This document shows positions 19,121-28,731 of a stretch of 64,000 bases of DNA, one piece after another. This stretch comes from Streptomyces sp. NRRL F-2580 (GTDB taxonomy: Bacteria > Actinomycetota > Actinomycetes > Streptomycetales > Streptomycetaceae): NCBI RefSeq assembly GCF_000720115.1, contig NZ_JOIR01000040.1, positions 1 through 64,000 on the forward strand. Reading direction: 5' to 3'. The first letter of the stretch is position 1. Each line of letters begins with the position of its first letter. The translations under genes and the position numbers were made by a program. The notes under the pieces were generated by a model. That model had not been told where the DNA came from. It saw nothing but the letters and a program-made list of their open reading frames with translations, and did not search any database.

Positions 19121-20197
19121 ATGAGGAAAGGAAGAGAGTTGACCCAGCTCCCAGACGTCTCGCGGGCGCCCACGATGACGGACGTCGCACGCGTCGCCGG
19201 CGTGTCCCACCAGACCGTTTCACGGGTGCTCAGCGACCACCCGAACGTCAGCGCCAAGACCCGGGCCGCGGTGACGCAGGTCATCGAGCAGCTGGGGTAC
19301 CGCCGTAACTCGGCAGCCCGGGCCCTGGCCACTCGCCGGACCCACACGCTGGGCGTCATCGCGGTGAACACCACGCTGCACGGGCCCGCCAGCACCGTGG
19401 CGGGAGTGCAGGAGGCGGCTCGGGACCGCGGGTATCTGACGTCCGCCGTCACATTGCGGACCGCCACGCAGACAGCCCTCGCCGAAGCCATGCAGCACCT
19501 CGCGGGCTGGGGCGTGGAGGGGATCGTCGCCGTCACTCCCCAGCGCGACGCGGTGAGGGCCCTGGCGGCCTTGGAGGCACCGTGCCCGGTGGTCACCGTG
19601 GAAGGCGGCCACACGCTGGACCTGCCAGGGGTGTCGCTGGACCAGAACCTCGGCGCTCGCATGATCACGGAACACCTTCTCGCGTCGGGCCACGCCACCG
19701 TGTGGCATGTCGCGGGCCCTCCCGACTGGCTCGAGAGCGAGGCCCGCACGCAGGGGTGGGAGGACGCGCTCCGAGAGGCCGGCGCGGAGGTGCCGCCCCC
19801 GCTGCGCGGCGACTGGAGTCCACTGTCGGGATACCAGGCCGGCCAGCAGCTCGCGGGCCGGGTCCGGGCGTCGCGGGGGCGGGGAGCGGGCCTCACCGCG
19901 GTGTTCGTCGCCAACGACCAGATGGCCCTCGGTGTCCTGCGGGCCCTGCGGGAAGCGGGTCTGCGCACGCCGGAGGACGTGGCGGTCGCCGGCTTCGACG
20001 ACATCCCCGAGGCGGAGTTCTTCCCACCCCCGCTGACGACGATCCGTCAGGACTTCGCCTCGATCGGCCGCGACAGCATCGGGCTGCTCCTGGACCACAT
20101 CGAAGGCCGCACTGCTGAATCGACGCACCTGGTGGTGGCGCCCGAGCTCATCGTGCGCGCCAGTACGGCCCGCAGGATCGCTCCCCCCGGCGCATGA
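19121..20197 (+). CDS. araR: LacI-family regulator of L-arabinose use
   Basis: The 358-residue protein has a LacI helix-turn-helix (TMTDVARVAGVSHQTVSRVL, about 18-37) with a hinge helix ending NSAARALAT. A periplasmic-binding-protein-like effector domain follows, containing FVANDQMALGVLRALREAG and VAGFDDIPEAEFFPPPLTT. LacI proteins bind palindromes with a central CG and release on sugar binding. It lies beside araD, and the palindromes of the neighbouring ara promoters suit this family, so it is very likely their repressor with L-arabinose or a close sugar as inducer. The start is uncertain: ATG 19121 (used here) or TTG 19139; both have purine-rich sites upstream. The symbol is by role, since the Bacillus AraR is a different (GntR-LacI) architecture. 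Confidence 0.88.
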   Translation: MRKGRELTQLPDVSRAPTMTDVARVAGVSHQTVSRVLSDHPNVSAKTRAAVTQVIEQLGYRRNSAARALATRRTHTLGVIAVNTTLHGPASTVAGVQEAARDRGYLTSAVTLRTATQTALAEAMQHLAGWGVEGIVAVTPQRDAVRALAALEAPCPVVTVEGGHTLDLPGVSLDQNLGARMITEHLLASGHATVWHVAGPPDWLESEARTQGWEDALREAGAEVPPPLRGDWSPLSGYQAGQQLAGRVRASRGRGAGLTAVFVANDQMALGVLRALREAGLRTPEDVAVAGFDDIPEAEFFPPPLTTIRQDFASIGRDSIGLLLDHIEGRTAESTHLVVAPELIVRASTARRIAPPGA

Positions 20198-20270
20198 CCC
20201 CCACCGCCCGGGGATTTCGCCCTCCCCGGGGGTAGCGTTGCCCGGACGGTGGATACGGCCGCCGCCCCTC

Positions 20271-21395
20271 TCAGGCGGTGGCCGTGGTGAAGCTGTGGAT
20301 CGTGGTGGACCGGTACAGCTCACCCGGGCGCAGGAGGACCGTCGGGTAGTCGGGGCGGTTCGGGGAGTCCGGGAAGTGCTGGGTTTCCAGCGCGACCCCC
20401 GCGTAGGCACGGTACGGCTCACCTCCCTTGCCCGTGATGTCACCGGTCAGGCCTTGGGCGGTATAGACCTGGATGCCCGGCTCCGTGGTGCGCACCTCCA
20501 TACGGCGCCCGGATGCGGGGGCGTACAGCACGGCGGCCTTCCGAGGACTGGCTCGCCGGGCGCCGTCGAGGACCCAGTTGTGATCGAAGCCGCCGCCGGC
20601 GAGAGCCAGTTGCGCATCCGTATGGGTCAGGACGTCGGAGAGCCGCCGGGGCCGGCGGAGGTCGAACGGCGTGCCGCTGACCGAGCGGTGATGGCCGTCG
20701 GGGATCAGCTCGGCGTCTACGGGGGTGTAGAGGGGGGCCGCTACCTGGAGGTGGTGGGACAGGACGTCTCCGCGCCCCTCCCCTTCGAGGTTCCAGTAGG
20801 CGTGGTTGGTGAGGTTGACGATCGTCGGCGCGTCGGCGAGCGCCTGGTACGACAGGGTCAGGTTGTCGTCCCGGTCCAGCGTGTAGGTGACGCGGACGTT
20901 GAGGGCACCGGGGAATCCCTGGTCGCCGTCGGGGCTGTGCAGGAAGAGGCGGACACCGGTGCGGTGCGTGGAGTGGAAGGGTTCGCACCGCCACACGCGC
21001 TGGTCGAACCCGTCGGGACCGCCGTGCAGCGTGTGCCCGGTCTCCTGGGTGGCGAGCCGGTGGGTGACGCCGTCGACGACGAGCCGGCCGCCCGCGATGC
21101 GGTTGGCGTAACGGCCCACCGTGGCACCGAAGTAGCGTGCGGAGCCCTCGACGGCGGCGGGGTCGCGGGCGGCGAGCACCACATCGGCCGTGTGGCCCCA
21201 GCGGTCCGGCAGGATCAGAGAACGGAGGCGGGCGCCGCGCGTGTGGACCTCCGCGCGGGCCCGGCCGGGGAAGCCGAAACGCCACCTCTCCCCCGTCCCT
21301 TCATCGGCCAGGCGCAGGGGACGGCCCGCCTGCGGACAGGCGGCGGTCTGCCCGGGCTCAGCGGCCTGGTGGGTGGATTCACGTGCGTGTTCCAT
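20271..21395 (-). CDS. galM: Aldose 1-epimerase (mutarotase)
   Basis: The 374-residue protein has the GalM landmarks: FGATVGRYANRIAGG, the catalytic region HTLHGG, NLTNHAYWNL with the second catalytic histidine, FDHNWVL, and the C-terminal ALETQHFPDSPN that supplies the base. It interconverts alpha and beta anomers of aldoses, here probably arabinose arriving through the transporter. It is the last gene of the transporter operon, 106 bp after the permease. ATG 21395 has AGGA 8 bases upstream. Confidence 0.92.
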   Translation of the reverse strand: MEHARESTHQAAEPGQTAACPQAGRPLRLADEGTGERWRFGFPGRARAEVHTRGARLRSLILPDRWGHTADVVLAARDPAAVEGSARYFGATVGRYANRIAGGRLVVDGVTHRLATQETGHTLHGGPDGFDQRVWRCEPFHSTHRTGVRLFLHSPDGDQGFPGALNVRVTYTLDRDDNLTLSYQALADAPTIVNLTNHAYWNLEGEGRGDVLSHHLQVAAPLYTPVDAELIPDGHHRSVSGTPFDLRRPRRLSDVLTHTDAQLALAGGGFDHNWVLDGARRASPRKAAVLYAPASGRRMEVRTTEPGIQVYTAQGLTGDITGKGGEPYRAYAGVALETQHFPDSPNRPDYPTVLLRPGELYRSTTIHSFTTATA

Positions 21396-21501
21396 GGCGG
21401 TGTTCCTGGAAGTCGGTCCGTCGGAGGGCGTGCCGGGAAGCACGAGGTGATCGCGGCACGCGAACGCGGTGGCACGGGCTGATGGGCAGCGGAGCCGGGA
21501 G

Positions 21502-22524
21502 TCAGTCGGCGGCGGGGCGGCGTCCGCTCATCAGGCGTTGCAGCACGATGAACACGAGCAGCAGGGCGCCGATGACGATGCGGGTCCACCAGGAGCTGAG
21601 GGTGCCCTGGAAGTTGACGACCGTCTGGATCATGCCGAGGACGAGCACGCCGAGGGCGGTGCCCAGGACGAAGCCGGAGCCGCCCGTCAGCAGCGTGCCG
21701 CCGATCACGGTGGCGGCGATCGCGTCGAGTTCCATGCCCATGGCGTGGAGGGCGTAGCCGGAGAGCATGTAGAAGGTGAGCAGCAGGCCGCCGAGTGCGG
21801 AGCACAGACCACTGACGGCGTACACGGCGATCTTGGTCGAGCCGACCGGGAGACCCATCAGGCGTGCGGAGGACTCGTTGCCGCCGAGCGCGTACACGTT
21901 GCGGCCGAAGCGCGTGTGGTGCAGTACGACGAAGGCGATCACCAGCACGGCCAGGGCGATGACCACCGGGACCGAGACGAACAGTCCTCCGGGGCCGTAC
22001 AGCCGGGTCTGCGCGATGCCAGCCGTGGTGGGGTCGCTGATCGTGATGGATTCGGTGCTGATCGTGTAGCAGAGCCCGCGGGCGAGGAACATGCCGGCCA
22101 GGGTGACGATGAACGGCTGGATCTCGAAGGTGTGGATGATCCAGCCCATGAGCGTCCCGCTCGCGGCGCCGACCAGCAGCACCAGGGGAATGACGGTGGC
22201 CAGGGGCCAGCCGTGCGACTCGACCAGCCAGGCGGTGAGCATGGTCGACAGGGCCACCATGGAGCCGACGGACAGATCGATGCCGCCGGTGAGGATGACG
22301 AAGGTCGCCCCGACCGCGACGACCAGGAGGAATCCGTTGTCGATCAGCAGGTTGAGCACGACCTGCGCGGAGAGGAAGCCCTCGTAGCGCACCGATCCGA
22401 CGCTGAACATGACGGCCAGCAGGACGGCCGTGACGATCAGTGGGATACGGGTGCGGGTGCGCGGGGACACGGTCGCGAAGGGGCGGGTGAGGGCCGCGGC
22501 GGCGCCCGCGATGCCGGTACTCAT
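21502..22524 (-). CDS. yjfF: Sugar ABC transporter permease, YjfF type
   Basis: The 340-residue permease of the BPD_transp_2 (AraH/RbsC) family has about 8-10 hydrophobic segments. ILTGGIDLSVGSMVA and the late GGTLLTGGSGFVLGTALG loop are diagnostic. It forms a heterodimeric channel with the preceding permease. ATG 22524 follows AGGAGGT and overlaps the upstream stop by four bases, implying translational coupling. In E. coli the YtfQRT-YjfF system carries galactofuranose; related systems carry L-arabinose. Arabinose is favoured here by context. Confidence 0.88.
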   Translation of the reverse strand: MSTGIAGAAAALTRPFATVSPRTRTRIPLIVTAVLLAVMFSVGSVRYEGFLSAQVVLNLLIDNGFLLVVAVGATFVILTGGIDLSVGSMVALSTMLTAWLVESHGWPLATVIPLVLLVGAASGTLMGWIIHTFEIQPFIVTLAGMFLARGLCYTISTESITISDPTTAGIAQTRLYGPGGLFVSVPVVIALAVLVIAFVVLHHTRFGRNVYALGGNESSARLMGLPVGSTKIAVYAVSGLCSALGGLLLTFYMLSGYALHAMGMELDAIAATVIGGTLLTGGSGFVLGTALGVLVLGMIQTVVNFQGTLSSWWTRIVIGALLLVFIVLQRLMSGRRPAAD

Positions 22525-23660
22525 GCGGGTACCTCCTGCTGCGGGGCGGCGCCCGCCGTGGTGTGGGATCGGTCGGTGGTCGCCGCGCGGCGGCGCAGCA
22601 CCTTGGCCCGGAAGACCGGGGACTGCACGAGGCAGACGACGATGACGACGACGGCCTTGAAGACGAGGGTGGTCTCGGGTGGGACGCCGAGGGTGTAGAC
22701 GGTGGTGGACAGGGTCTGGATGATCAGGGCCCCCAGGACGGTGCCGCCGAAGGAGAAGCGACCTCCGGTCAGGGCGGTGCCGCCGACGACGACGGCGAGG
22801 ATCGCGTCGAGCTCGATCCACAGGCCGGCGTTGTTGCCGTCGGCGCTGGAGACGTTGGAGCTGATCATCAGCCCGGCGACGGCGGCGAACAGCGCGCTGA
22901 AGACGTAGACCAGGACGAGCAGACCGCCGGCGCGGATGCCGACCAGGCGGCTGGCGGCGGGGTTGCCGCCCACGGACTCGATGAGCATGCCCAGTGCGCT
23001 GCGACGCGTGACGAAGGCGGTGAGCGCGACGAGGGCGGTCGCCAGGAGGACGGCGAACGGGAAGGTCAGCCAGTAGCCGCCGCCGATCATCTTGTAGGGG
23101 GCGCTGGTCACGGTGATGATCTGGCCGTCGGTGATCAGCTGGGCGACGCCGCGGCCCGCGACCATCAGGATCAGGGTGGCCACGATGGGCTGCACTCCCA
23201 GCCCGGACACCAGGAAGCCGTTGGCGAGGCCCAGCATGAGGGCGACGCCGAGCGCGAGGGCGACGGCGGTGAGCATGGTGGCGACGCTGCCGGGATGTGC
23301 GGCGGTGGAGATGTGCCCGCAGGCGAGGGCTCCGGCGATGGCGACGGTGGAACCCACCGAGAGGTCGATGCCGCGGGTGGCGATGACGAGGGTCATGCCG
23401 AGCGCCACCAGGGTGAGGGGCGCGCCGAACTGGAGGATGTCGATGAGGCTGCCGTAGAGGTGGCCGTCGCGTACGCGGACGGAGAAGAAGTCGTGGTGGA
23501 ACGCGAGGTTGCCGAGGAGCAGGGCCAGCAGGATGAGCGTGGGCCACAGGAGGCGGTGGCCGGCCAGTCGTCTCCCGATTCCGCCGGCCGCCCCGGAGCT
23601 GGACGTAGAGCGGTGCTTGGAGGTGGACGTGGGCGTGGACGTGTCAGGTTGGGGAGTCAT
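22521..23660 (-). CDS. ytfT: Sugar ABC transporter permease, YtfT type
   Basis: The 379-residue permease has a polar Ser/Thr-rich N-terminus and about ten hydrophobic segments. It carries the family loop IATRGIDLSVGSTVAIAGAL and VVGGTALTGGRFSFGGTVLG near the C-terminus. It pairs with the YjfF-type permease downstream. Both its ends overlap neighbouring genes by the ATGA arrangement, so the ATPase, both permeases and probably the binding protein are made together. Substrate is inferred from the locus. Confidence 0.88.
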   Translation of the reverse strand: MTPQPDTSTPTSTSKHRSTSSSGAAGGIGRRLAGHRLLWPTLILLALLLGNLAFHHDFFSVRVRDGHLYGSLIDILQFGAPLTLVALGMTLVIATRGIDLSVGSTVAIAGALACGHISTAAHPGSVATMLTAVALALGVALMLGLANGFLVSGLGVQPIVATLILMVAGRGVAQLITDGQIITVTSAPYKMIGGGYWLTFPFAVLLATALVALTAFVTRRSALGMLIESVGGNPAASRLVGIRAGGLLVLVYVFSALFAAVAGLMISSNVSSADGNNAGLWIELDAILAVVVGGTALTGGRFSFGGTVLGALIIQTLSTTVYTLGVPPETTLVFKAVVVIVVCLVQSPVFRAKVLRRRAATTDRSHTTAGAAPQQEVPA

Positions 23661-25216
23661 GAGTCCGCTCCGGTGGCGATGGCCGTGAGGATGCGTTCGG
23701 GCGTGACGCTGTCGTTGTTCGTGAGGGTGGCCACCACTCGGTGGTCGCGGAGCACGGCGATGTGGTGGCTCAGGCGCAGCACCTCTTCGAGTTCCGCCGA
23801 GATGAACAGCACGGCGGTGCCTTCGCTCGCCAGGCGGGCCACGAGTTTCTGGACCTCCGCCTTGGCCCCGATGTCGATGCCCCGGGTGGGTTCGTCGAGG
23901 ATCAGGAGCCGGGGTGCGGTCAGCAGCCAACGCGCGAGGAGGACCTTCTGCTGATTGCCTCCGCTGAGGTGGCGTACCTGCGCTTCGGGGTCGGCGGGGC
24001 GGATGTCCAGGGCTTCGATCCAGTGCCGTGCCAGTTCGTCCTGCTTCGCACGGGCCAGCGGCCTGGTCCAGCCGCGGGCGGCCTGCAGAGCCAGGACGAT
24101 GTTCTCGCGGACAGTAAGCTCGCCCACCAGCCCCTCCGACTTGCGGTTCTCGGAGCAGAACGCGATGCCGCGGGCGATGGCGTGCCGGGGGGTGCGCAGG
24201 AGTACCTTCTCGCCCTCGATGCTCACTTCTCCGCCGTCCGCGCTGTCCGCGCCGAACAGGAGGCGCGCCGCCTCGGTGCGGCCCGATCCCAGGAGGCCTG
24301 CCAGTCCGATGACCTCGCCGGCATGGACGTCGAGGTCGTACGGCTCGATCGAGCCCGTGCGGGTCAGTTGTCGGGCCCGGAGGAACGGCTCGCTGGTCGC
24401 CCGCCCGGCCGCTTCCTCGCGGGCACGGCCGGACAGCTGGTCCAGGGTGGCCAGTTCTCCGCCGATCATGCGCTGGACCAGGGTGATCGGAGTGAGTTCC
24501 CCGATGGGGTACTCACCTTCCAGACGGCCGTTGCGCAGGATGGTGACGCGGTCGCAGAGGTCGAACACCTGGTCGAGGAAGTGCGTGACGAACAGGATGG
24601 CCACACCGCGGTCCCGCAGACGCCGCACCAGGGCGAAGAGCTGGGCGACTTCCTCGCGGTCCAGGCTGGAGGTGGGTTCGTCCAGCACGAGCACCTTCGC
24701 CGAGACGTCCACCGCCCGGACGATGGCGACCAGCTGCTGCACCGCCAGGGAGTGCGATCCGAGCAGACTGGCGACGTCCAGGTGGAGGTCCAGTTCCGTC
24801 AGCAGCTCCGCCGCCCGCTGCCGCATCGCGGACCAGTGGATGAGGCCGAGCCGGCGCGGTTCGCGCCCGATGAGGATGTTCTCGGCGACCGAGATGTTCG
24901 GGCAGAGGTTGACCTCCTGGTAGACGGTGCTGATTCCGGCCCGCTGGGCCTGGAGGGGGCCTGCGAACGCATGGGGCCGGCCGTCGACGAGGATGGCGCC
25001 GCCGTCGGCGGGGTGGACACCGGTGAGCACCTTGATCAAGGTGGACTTCCCGGCGCCGTTCTCGCCCATCAGGGCGTGCACCTCGCCGGGGAAGAGCCGC
25101 AGGGCGACTCCGTCGAGGGCGAGCACGCCCGGGAACTGCTTGCGGATGTCCTGGGCTTCCAGGACCGGCCGCGGGCCTCCGGCGTCCGTGGGCCGCGGGG
25201 TGGAAGGGGATGCCAT
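23657..25216 (-). CDS. Sugar ABC transporter ATPase, two-domain (YtfR/AraG type)
   Basis: The 519-residue protein has tandem ATPase domains. The first has Walker [10 protein letters not shown] (near 48) and Walker B VLVLDEPTSSL. The second has a degenerate Walker A (GLLGSGRTE) but a full signature [15 protein letters not shown] and [16 protein letters not shown]. This degenerate second P-loop is normal for monosaccharide-importing ATPases. ATG 25216 follows GAGGAGGG. It lies between the binding-protein gene (221 bp upstream) and the permeases (overlapping). Confidence 0.9.
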   Translation of the reverse strand: MASPSTPRPTDAGGPRPVLEAQDIRKQFPGVLALDGVALRLFPGEVHALMGENGAGKSTLIKVLTGVHPADGGAILVDGRPHAFAGPLQAQRAGISTVYQEVNLCPNISVAENILIGREPRRLGLIHWSAMRQRAAELLTELDLHLDVASLLGSHSLAVQQLVAIVRAVDVSAKVLVLDEPTSSLDREEVAQLFALVRRLRDRGVAILFVTHFLDQVFDLCDRVTILRNGRLEGEYPIGELTPITLVQRMIGGELATLDQLSGRAREEAAGRATSEPFLRARQLTRTGSIEPYDLDVHAGEVIGLAGLLGSGRTEAARLLFGADSADGGEVSIEGEKVLLRTPRHAIARGIAFCSENRKSEGLVGELTVRENIVLALQAARGWTRPLARAKQDELARHWIEALDIRPADPEAQVRHLSGGNQQKVLLARWLLTAPRLLILDEPTRGIDIGAKAEVQKLVARLASEGTAVLFISAELEEVLRLSHHIAVLRDHRVVATLTNNDSVTPERILTAIATGADS

Positions 25217-25437
25217 CCGCCCTCCTCTCATGGGTGGGGTGGTGGAACGGGCTCCGGACGGGGTGAAGGAGGCACCTGGCGCTGCGGCCGGACGGTTAGG
25301 GGGCATCTGGTGGATCAGGCCGGGCTCGCGGGGACACCTCCCGGCAGTGGCCGGGAGAGCGGGAGCGGGAAGGGACGGCCTGCTCCGGGCCTCCTCCGGG
25401 TTATCGGGGTCTCCTCCCCGCCCCGGAACGCGCCTCG

Positions 25438-26436
25438 TCAGTAGTTCCGGGACGGCAGCGCGGCCGCGGCCTTGTCCTGCGGGAAGACGCCCTCCTCGGT
25501 CTCGACGCGCGTCGGGACCTCCTGCCCTGCCGCGACCTTCTTGGTCAGCTCCATCAGCTGGTCACCGAGCAGCGGGTTGCACTCCACCACGACGTTGATC
25601 TTTCCCTCGGTCATCGCGACGAAAGCGTCCTTGATTCCGTCCACCGAGATCACCTTGATGTCCGTCCCGGGCTTCTTGCCGGACTCCTCGATGGCCTGGA
25701 TGGCGCCGAGGGCCATGTCGTCGTTGTGGGCGTAGAGGACGTCGATGTCCTTCTGGGACTTCAGGAACGCCTGCATGACCTCCTTGCCCTTGGCGCGGGT
25801 GAAGTCGCCCGACTGCGAGGCAACGATCTTGAACTTGCCGTCGGCGCGGATGACGTCGGCGAAGCCGGACTTGCGGTCGTTGGCGGGTGCGGATCCCGTG
25901 GTGCCCTGGAGCTCGACGATGTTGATCGGGCCCTGCTCGTTCGCGTAGGCGCCGGTCAGCCACTCGCCCGCGGACTTGCCCTCCTTGACGAAGTCCGAGC
26001 CCAGGAAGGTCTTGTAGAGGGAGGTGTCCTTGGTGTCCACGGCGCGGTCGGTGAGGATCACCGGGATGCCCGCGTCCTTGGCCTCCTTCAGCACCGTGTC
26101 CCAGCCGGACTCCACGACCGGCGAGAAGGCGATCACGTCGACCTTCTGCTGGATGAAGGTGCGGATCGCCTTGATCTGGTTCTCCTGCTTCTGCTGCGCG
26201 TCGGAGAACTTGAGGGTGATGCCGGCCTTCTTTGCCGCCTCCTGGACGGACTTGGTGTTGGCGGTACGCCAACCGCTCTCGGCGCCGACCTGGGCGAAGC
26301 CGAGGGTGATCGTGCCGCCGGAGCCCGCCTTCGCTCCCGAGGAGGAGTCGGAGGCGGGCTTCTCGGTCGAGCAGGCGGTCAACGCCGAGGAGGCGAGGAG
26401 GGCGGCGGTGAGGACGATAGCTGCTCTGCGAGCCAT
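25438..26436 (-). CDS. Sugar-binding lipoprotein, YtfQ type
   Basis: The 332-residue lipoprotein has a signal peptide (MARRAAIVLTAALLASSALTAC) with the lipobox LTAC. The periplasmic-binding fold (Peripla_BP_4) follows: TITLGFAQVGAESGWRTANT, IRTFIQQKVDVIAFSPVVE, and YAHNDDMALGAIQAIEE. The early GFAQVGAESGWR motif is characteristic of YtfQ-like receptors. It delivers sugar to the YtfT/YjfF channel from the outer face of the membrane. It heads the operon and is expressed from a promoter overlapping an operator. An AAAGGA site precedes ATG 26436. Confidence 0.9.
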   Translation of the reverse strand: MARRAAIVLTAALLASSALTACSTEKPASDSSSGAKAGSGGTITLGFAQVGAESGWRTANTKSVQEAAKKAGITLKFSDAQQKQENQIKAIRTFIQQKVDVIAFSPVVESGWDTVLKEAKDAGIPVILTDRAVDTKDTSLYKTFLGSDFVKEGKSAGEWLTGAYANEQGPINIVELQGTTGSAPANDRKSGFADVIRADGKFKIVASQSGDFTRAKGKEVMQAFLKSQKDIDVLYAHNDDMALGAIQAIEESGKKPGTDIKVISVDGIKDAFVAMTEGKINVVVECNPLLGDQLMELTKKVAAGQEVPTRVETEEGVFPQDKAAAALPSRNY

Positions 26437-26582
26437 GTCGTGTGTCCTTTCACGGTGTACGGAAGAGGCGCCGCACGGCCGGGGGGGCCGGCCTCGACGT
26501 CGACGCGGCAAGGGGGAATCGGAGTCGAAGTCGAAGTCGGAACGGCAGGAGGGGGATTTCCTGAGGGCGGCGGCGCTGTCGC

Positions 26583-26612
26583 ATTGTGAGCGCTAACAAG
26601 CCACGTTCTCAA
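26583..26612 (-). promoter_or_regulatory. Transporter-operon promoter with overlapping operator
   Basis: TTGAGA, 18 bp, CACAAT on the minus strand, with the same 16-bp operator as at araD (26584-26599). The similarity to the araD promoter extends across nearly the whole 30 bp. It is about 150 bp from the binding-protein start. Confidence 0.75.
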
Positions 26613-26813
26613 CCCCCTTGCGTGCGTTACCTGTCCGTTACCGCGCCGGGTGCGGCACCGAGGCGGACCCATCCTTCGCGACCCCGTCGGCCCGGCCGAC
26701 CACCCGCGGGAAGCGCGGACCCCCCGCATCTGGACGGCGGATCGACTCGGGCACCCGACCCATCCGGGCGGCCACCGCGAGGCTGGAGCTCACATGCCAC
26801 CCACGCCAACCTC

Positions 26814-26843
26814 TTGCCTATCGACATTGTTAGCGCTCACACT
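26814..26843 (+). promoter_or_regulatory. araBA promoter with overlapping operator
   Basis: TTGCCT, 18 bp, CACACT, with the operator TTGTTAGCGCTCACAC at 26827-26842 placed over the -10 exactly as in the other two promoters. The start codon of araB is 97 bp downstream. Confidence 0.75.
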
Positions 26844-26939
26844 TCGGGGGAACCACCGTCCGACCGCCAGGTCCGCAGGGCGGCACCTGCGCCTGCCGGC
26901 TGCCCGGCCGACCCCACGGCTCCTTCGAAAGGCACTCTG

Positions 26940-28634
26940 TTGACGTCACCCCACCCCCTCGCCCCCGCCCCGCACTCCGAGGAATCGGAGCAGTACACGG
27001 TCGGCGTCGACTTCGGCACGCTGTCGGGCCGCGCCGTCGTGGTGCGGGTGCGCGACGGTCAGGAGCTGGCCGCGGCGGTCCACCCCTACCGGCACGGCGT
27101 CGTCGACCGCCACCTGCCGAACGGCGGTGCCGGGCTGCCCCCGGACTGGGCCCTGCAACACCCCCAGGACTGGCGGGACGTACTGCGTCGCGCCGTCCCG
27201 GAGGCCGTGGCGGCGGCCGGGGTCGATCCCGCTGCGGTGATCGGCATCGCCACCGACTTCACCGCGTGCACCGTCCTGCCCACGCTGGCCGACGGGACTC
27301 CCCTCGCCGAGACGGATCTCGCCGGACGGCCGCACGCGTGGCCCAAGCTCTGGAAACACCACGCGGCCCAGTCGCACGCCGACCGCATCAACGAACTCGC
27401 CCACGCCCGTGGCGAGAAGTGGATCGCCCGCTACGGCGGCCGGATCTCCGCCGAGTGGCAGTTCGCGAAGGCCCTCCAGGTCCTGGAGGAGGATCCGCTG
27501 GTCTACGAAACGTGCGCGCGGTGGATCGAGGCCGCCGACTGGATCGTGTGGCAGCTCACCGGAAGCGAGTCCCGCAACGCCTGCACGGCCGGATACAAGG
27601 GCATCCACCAGGACGGCGCCTACCCGAGCGAGGAGTACCTGGCCGCGCTGAACCCCCGGTTCGCCGACTTCGCACACACCCGCCTCGCATTCCCCCTCTC
27701 CGCGCTGGGCTCACGAGTGGGCTCGCTCAGTACCGAGGCAGCGGCCTGGACGGGTCTGCGCCCCGGCATCGCCGTGGCCGCGGGCAACGTCGACGCCCAT
27801 GTCACCGCGGCGGCGGCCCAGGCCGTCGAGGACGGTCAACTGCTCGCCATCATGGGCACCTCCACCTGCCACGTCGTGAACGCTCCCGTCCTCGCCGATG
27901 TCCCCGGCATCTGCGGTGTCGTCCACGGTGGGATCGTCGAGGGAACCTACGGTTACGAGGCCGGCCAGAGCGCGGTCGGCGACATCTTCGCCTGGGTACT
28001 GGACCAAGGAGTCCCGTCGGACTACCTCGCCGAGGCCGCCGACCGCGGCGAGGACCTGCACACCCTGCTGACCCGCAAAGCCGCCGGCCAGCCGGTCGGC
28101 GGCCACGGACTGGTCGCCCTCGACTGGCTGAACGGCAACCGTTCGGTCCTCGTCGACCACCACCTCTCCGGAGTCGTCGTGGGCCTCACCCTCGCGACCC
28201 GCCCCGAGGACGTCTACCGCGCGCTGCTCGAAGCCACCGCGTTCGGCACCCGCGTCATCGTGGAAGCCCTGGAGACGGGCGGCGTACCGGTGCACGAGTT
28301 CATCGTCGCCGGCGGGCTGGCCAAGAACGAATTGCTGATGCAGATCTACGCCGACGTGCTGCGCCGCCCCGTGTCCCTCGTCGCGTCCGACCAGGGCCCC
28401 GCCCTGGGGTCGGCCATCCACGCCGCCGTAGCCGCCGGTGCGCACGCCGACGTACGGACGGCCACCGCCGCCATGGGCCGCCGACGGCCCGCCGTGTACA
28501 CGCCCGACGCCTGTCGGGCCGACGCCTACGACGCCCTGTTCGCCGAGTACCGGCTCCTGCACGACCACTTCGCCGTCGGCGGCCTGCTGCACCGCCTGAG
28601 AAGGATCCGCGACACGGCCCGGACCGCGGGCTGA
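26940..28634 (+). CDS. araB: L-ribulokinase
   Basis: The 564-residue FGGY-type kinase phosphorylates L-ribulose with ATP. Visible landmarks are the N-terminal phosphate loop [12 protein letters not shown] (21-32), the ATP-loop region [31 protein letters not shown], and [20 protein letters not shown] near the end. The length matches AraB. TTG 26940 was chosen because it lies just before the conserved N-terminus and is preceded by GAAAGG; the frame is open far upstream but overlaps the promoter. araA follows 97 bp downstream in the same direction. Confidence 0.92.
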   Translation: MTSPHPLAPAPHSEESEQYTVGVDFGTLSGRAVVVRVRDGQELAAAVHPYRHGVVDRHLPNGGAGLPPDWALQHPQDWRDVLRRAVPEAVAAAGVDPAAVIGIATDFTACTVLPTLADGTPLAETDLAGRPHAWPKLWKHHAAQSHADRINELAHARGEKWIARYGGRISAEWQFAKALQVLEEDPLVYETCARWIEAADWIVWQLTGSESRNACTAGYKGIHQDGAYPSEEYLAALNPRFADFAHTRLAFPLSALGSRVGSLSTEAAAWTGLRPGIAVAAGNVDAHVTAAAAQAVEDGQLLAIMGTSTCHVVNAPVLADVPGICGVVHGGIVEGTYGYEAGQSAVGDIFAWVLDQGVPSDYLAEAADRGEDLHTLLTRKAAGQPVGGHGLVALDWLNGNRSVLVDHHLSGVVVGLTLATRPEDVYRALLEATAFGTRVIVEALETGGVPVHEFIVAGGLAKNELLMQIYADVLRRPVSLVASDQGPALGSAIHAAVAAGAHADVRTATAAMGRRRPAVYTPDACRADAYDALFAEYRLLHDHFAVGGLLHRLRRIRDTARTAG

Positions 28635-28654
28635 CCCGGCCCACTGTTCGTTTC

Positions 28655-28690
28655 CGCCACCCCATCCGCCCGCCACCCCATCCGCCCGCC
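28655..28690 (+). repeat. Short tandem repeat between araB and araA
   Basis: A 16-bp unit (CGCCACCCCATCCGCC) occurs 2.25 times. It lies in the untranslated spacer; no function is evident. Confidence 0.6.
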
Positions 28691-28731
28691 GCCCCCACCA
28701 CCGTTGCGGGACGTCACTTTCAGGAGTCCAT

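Noticed and set aside
21469..22698. 409-codon plus-strand open frame
   Set aside because: Asp/Gly/Gln/His-rich shadow of the overlapping permease genes.
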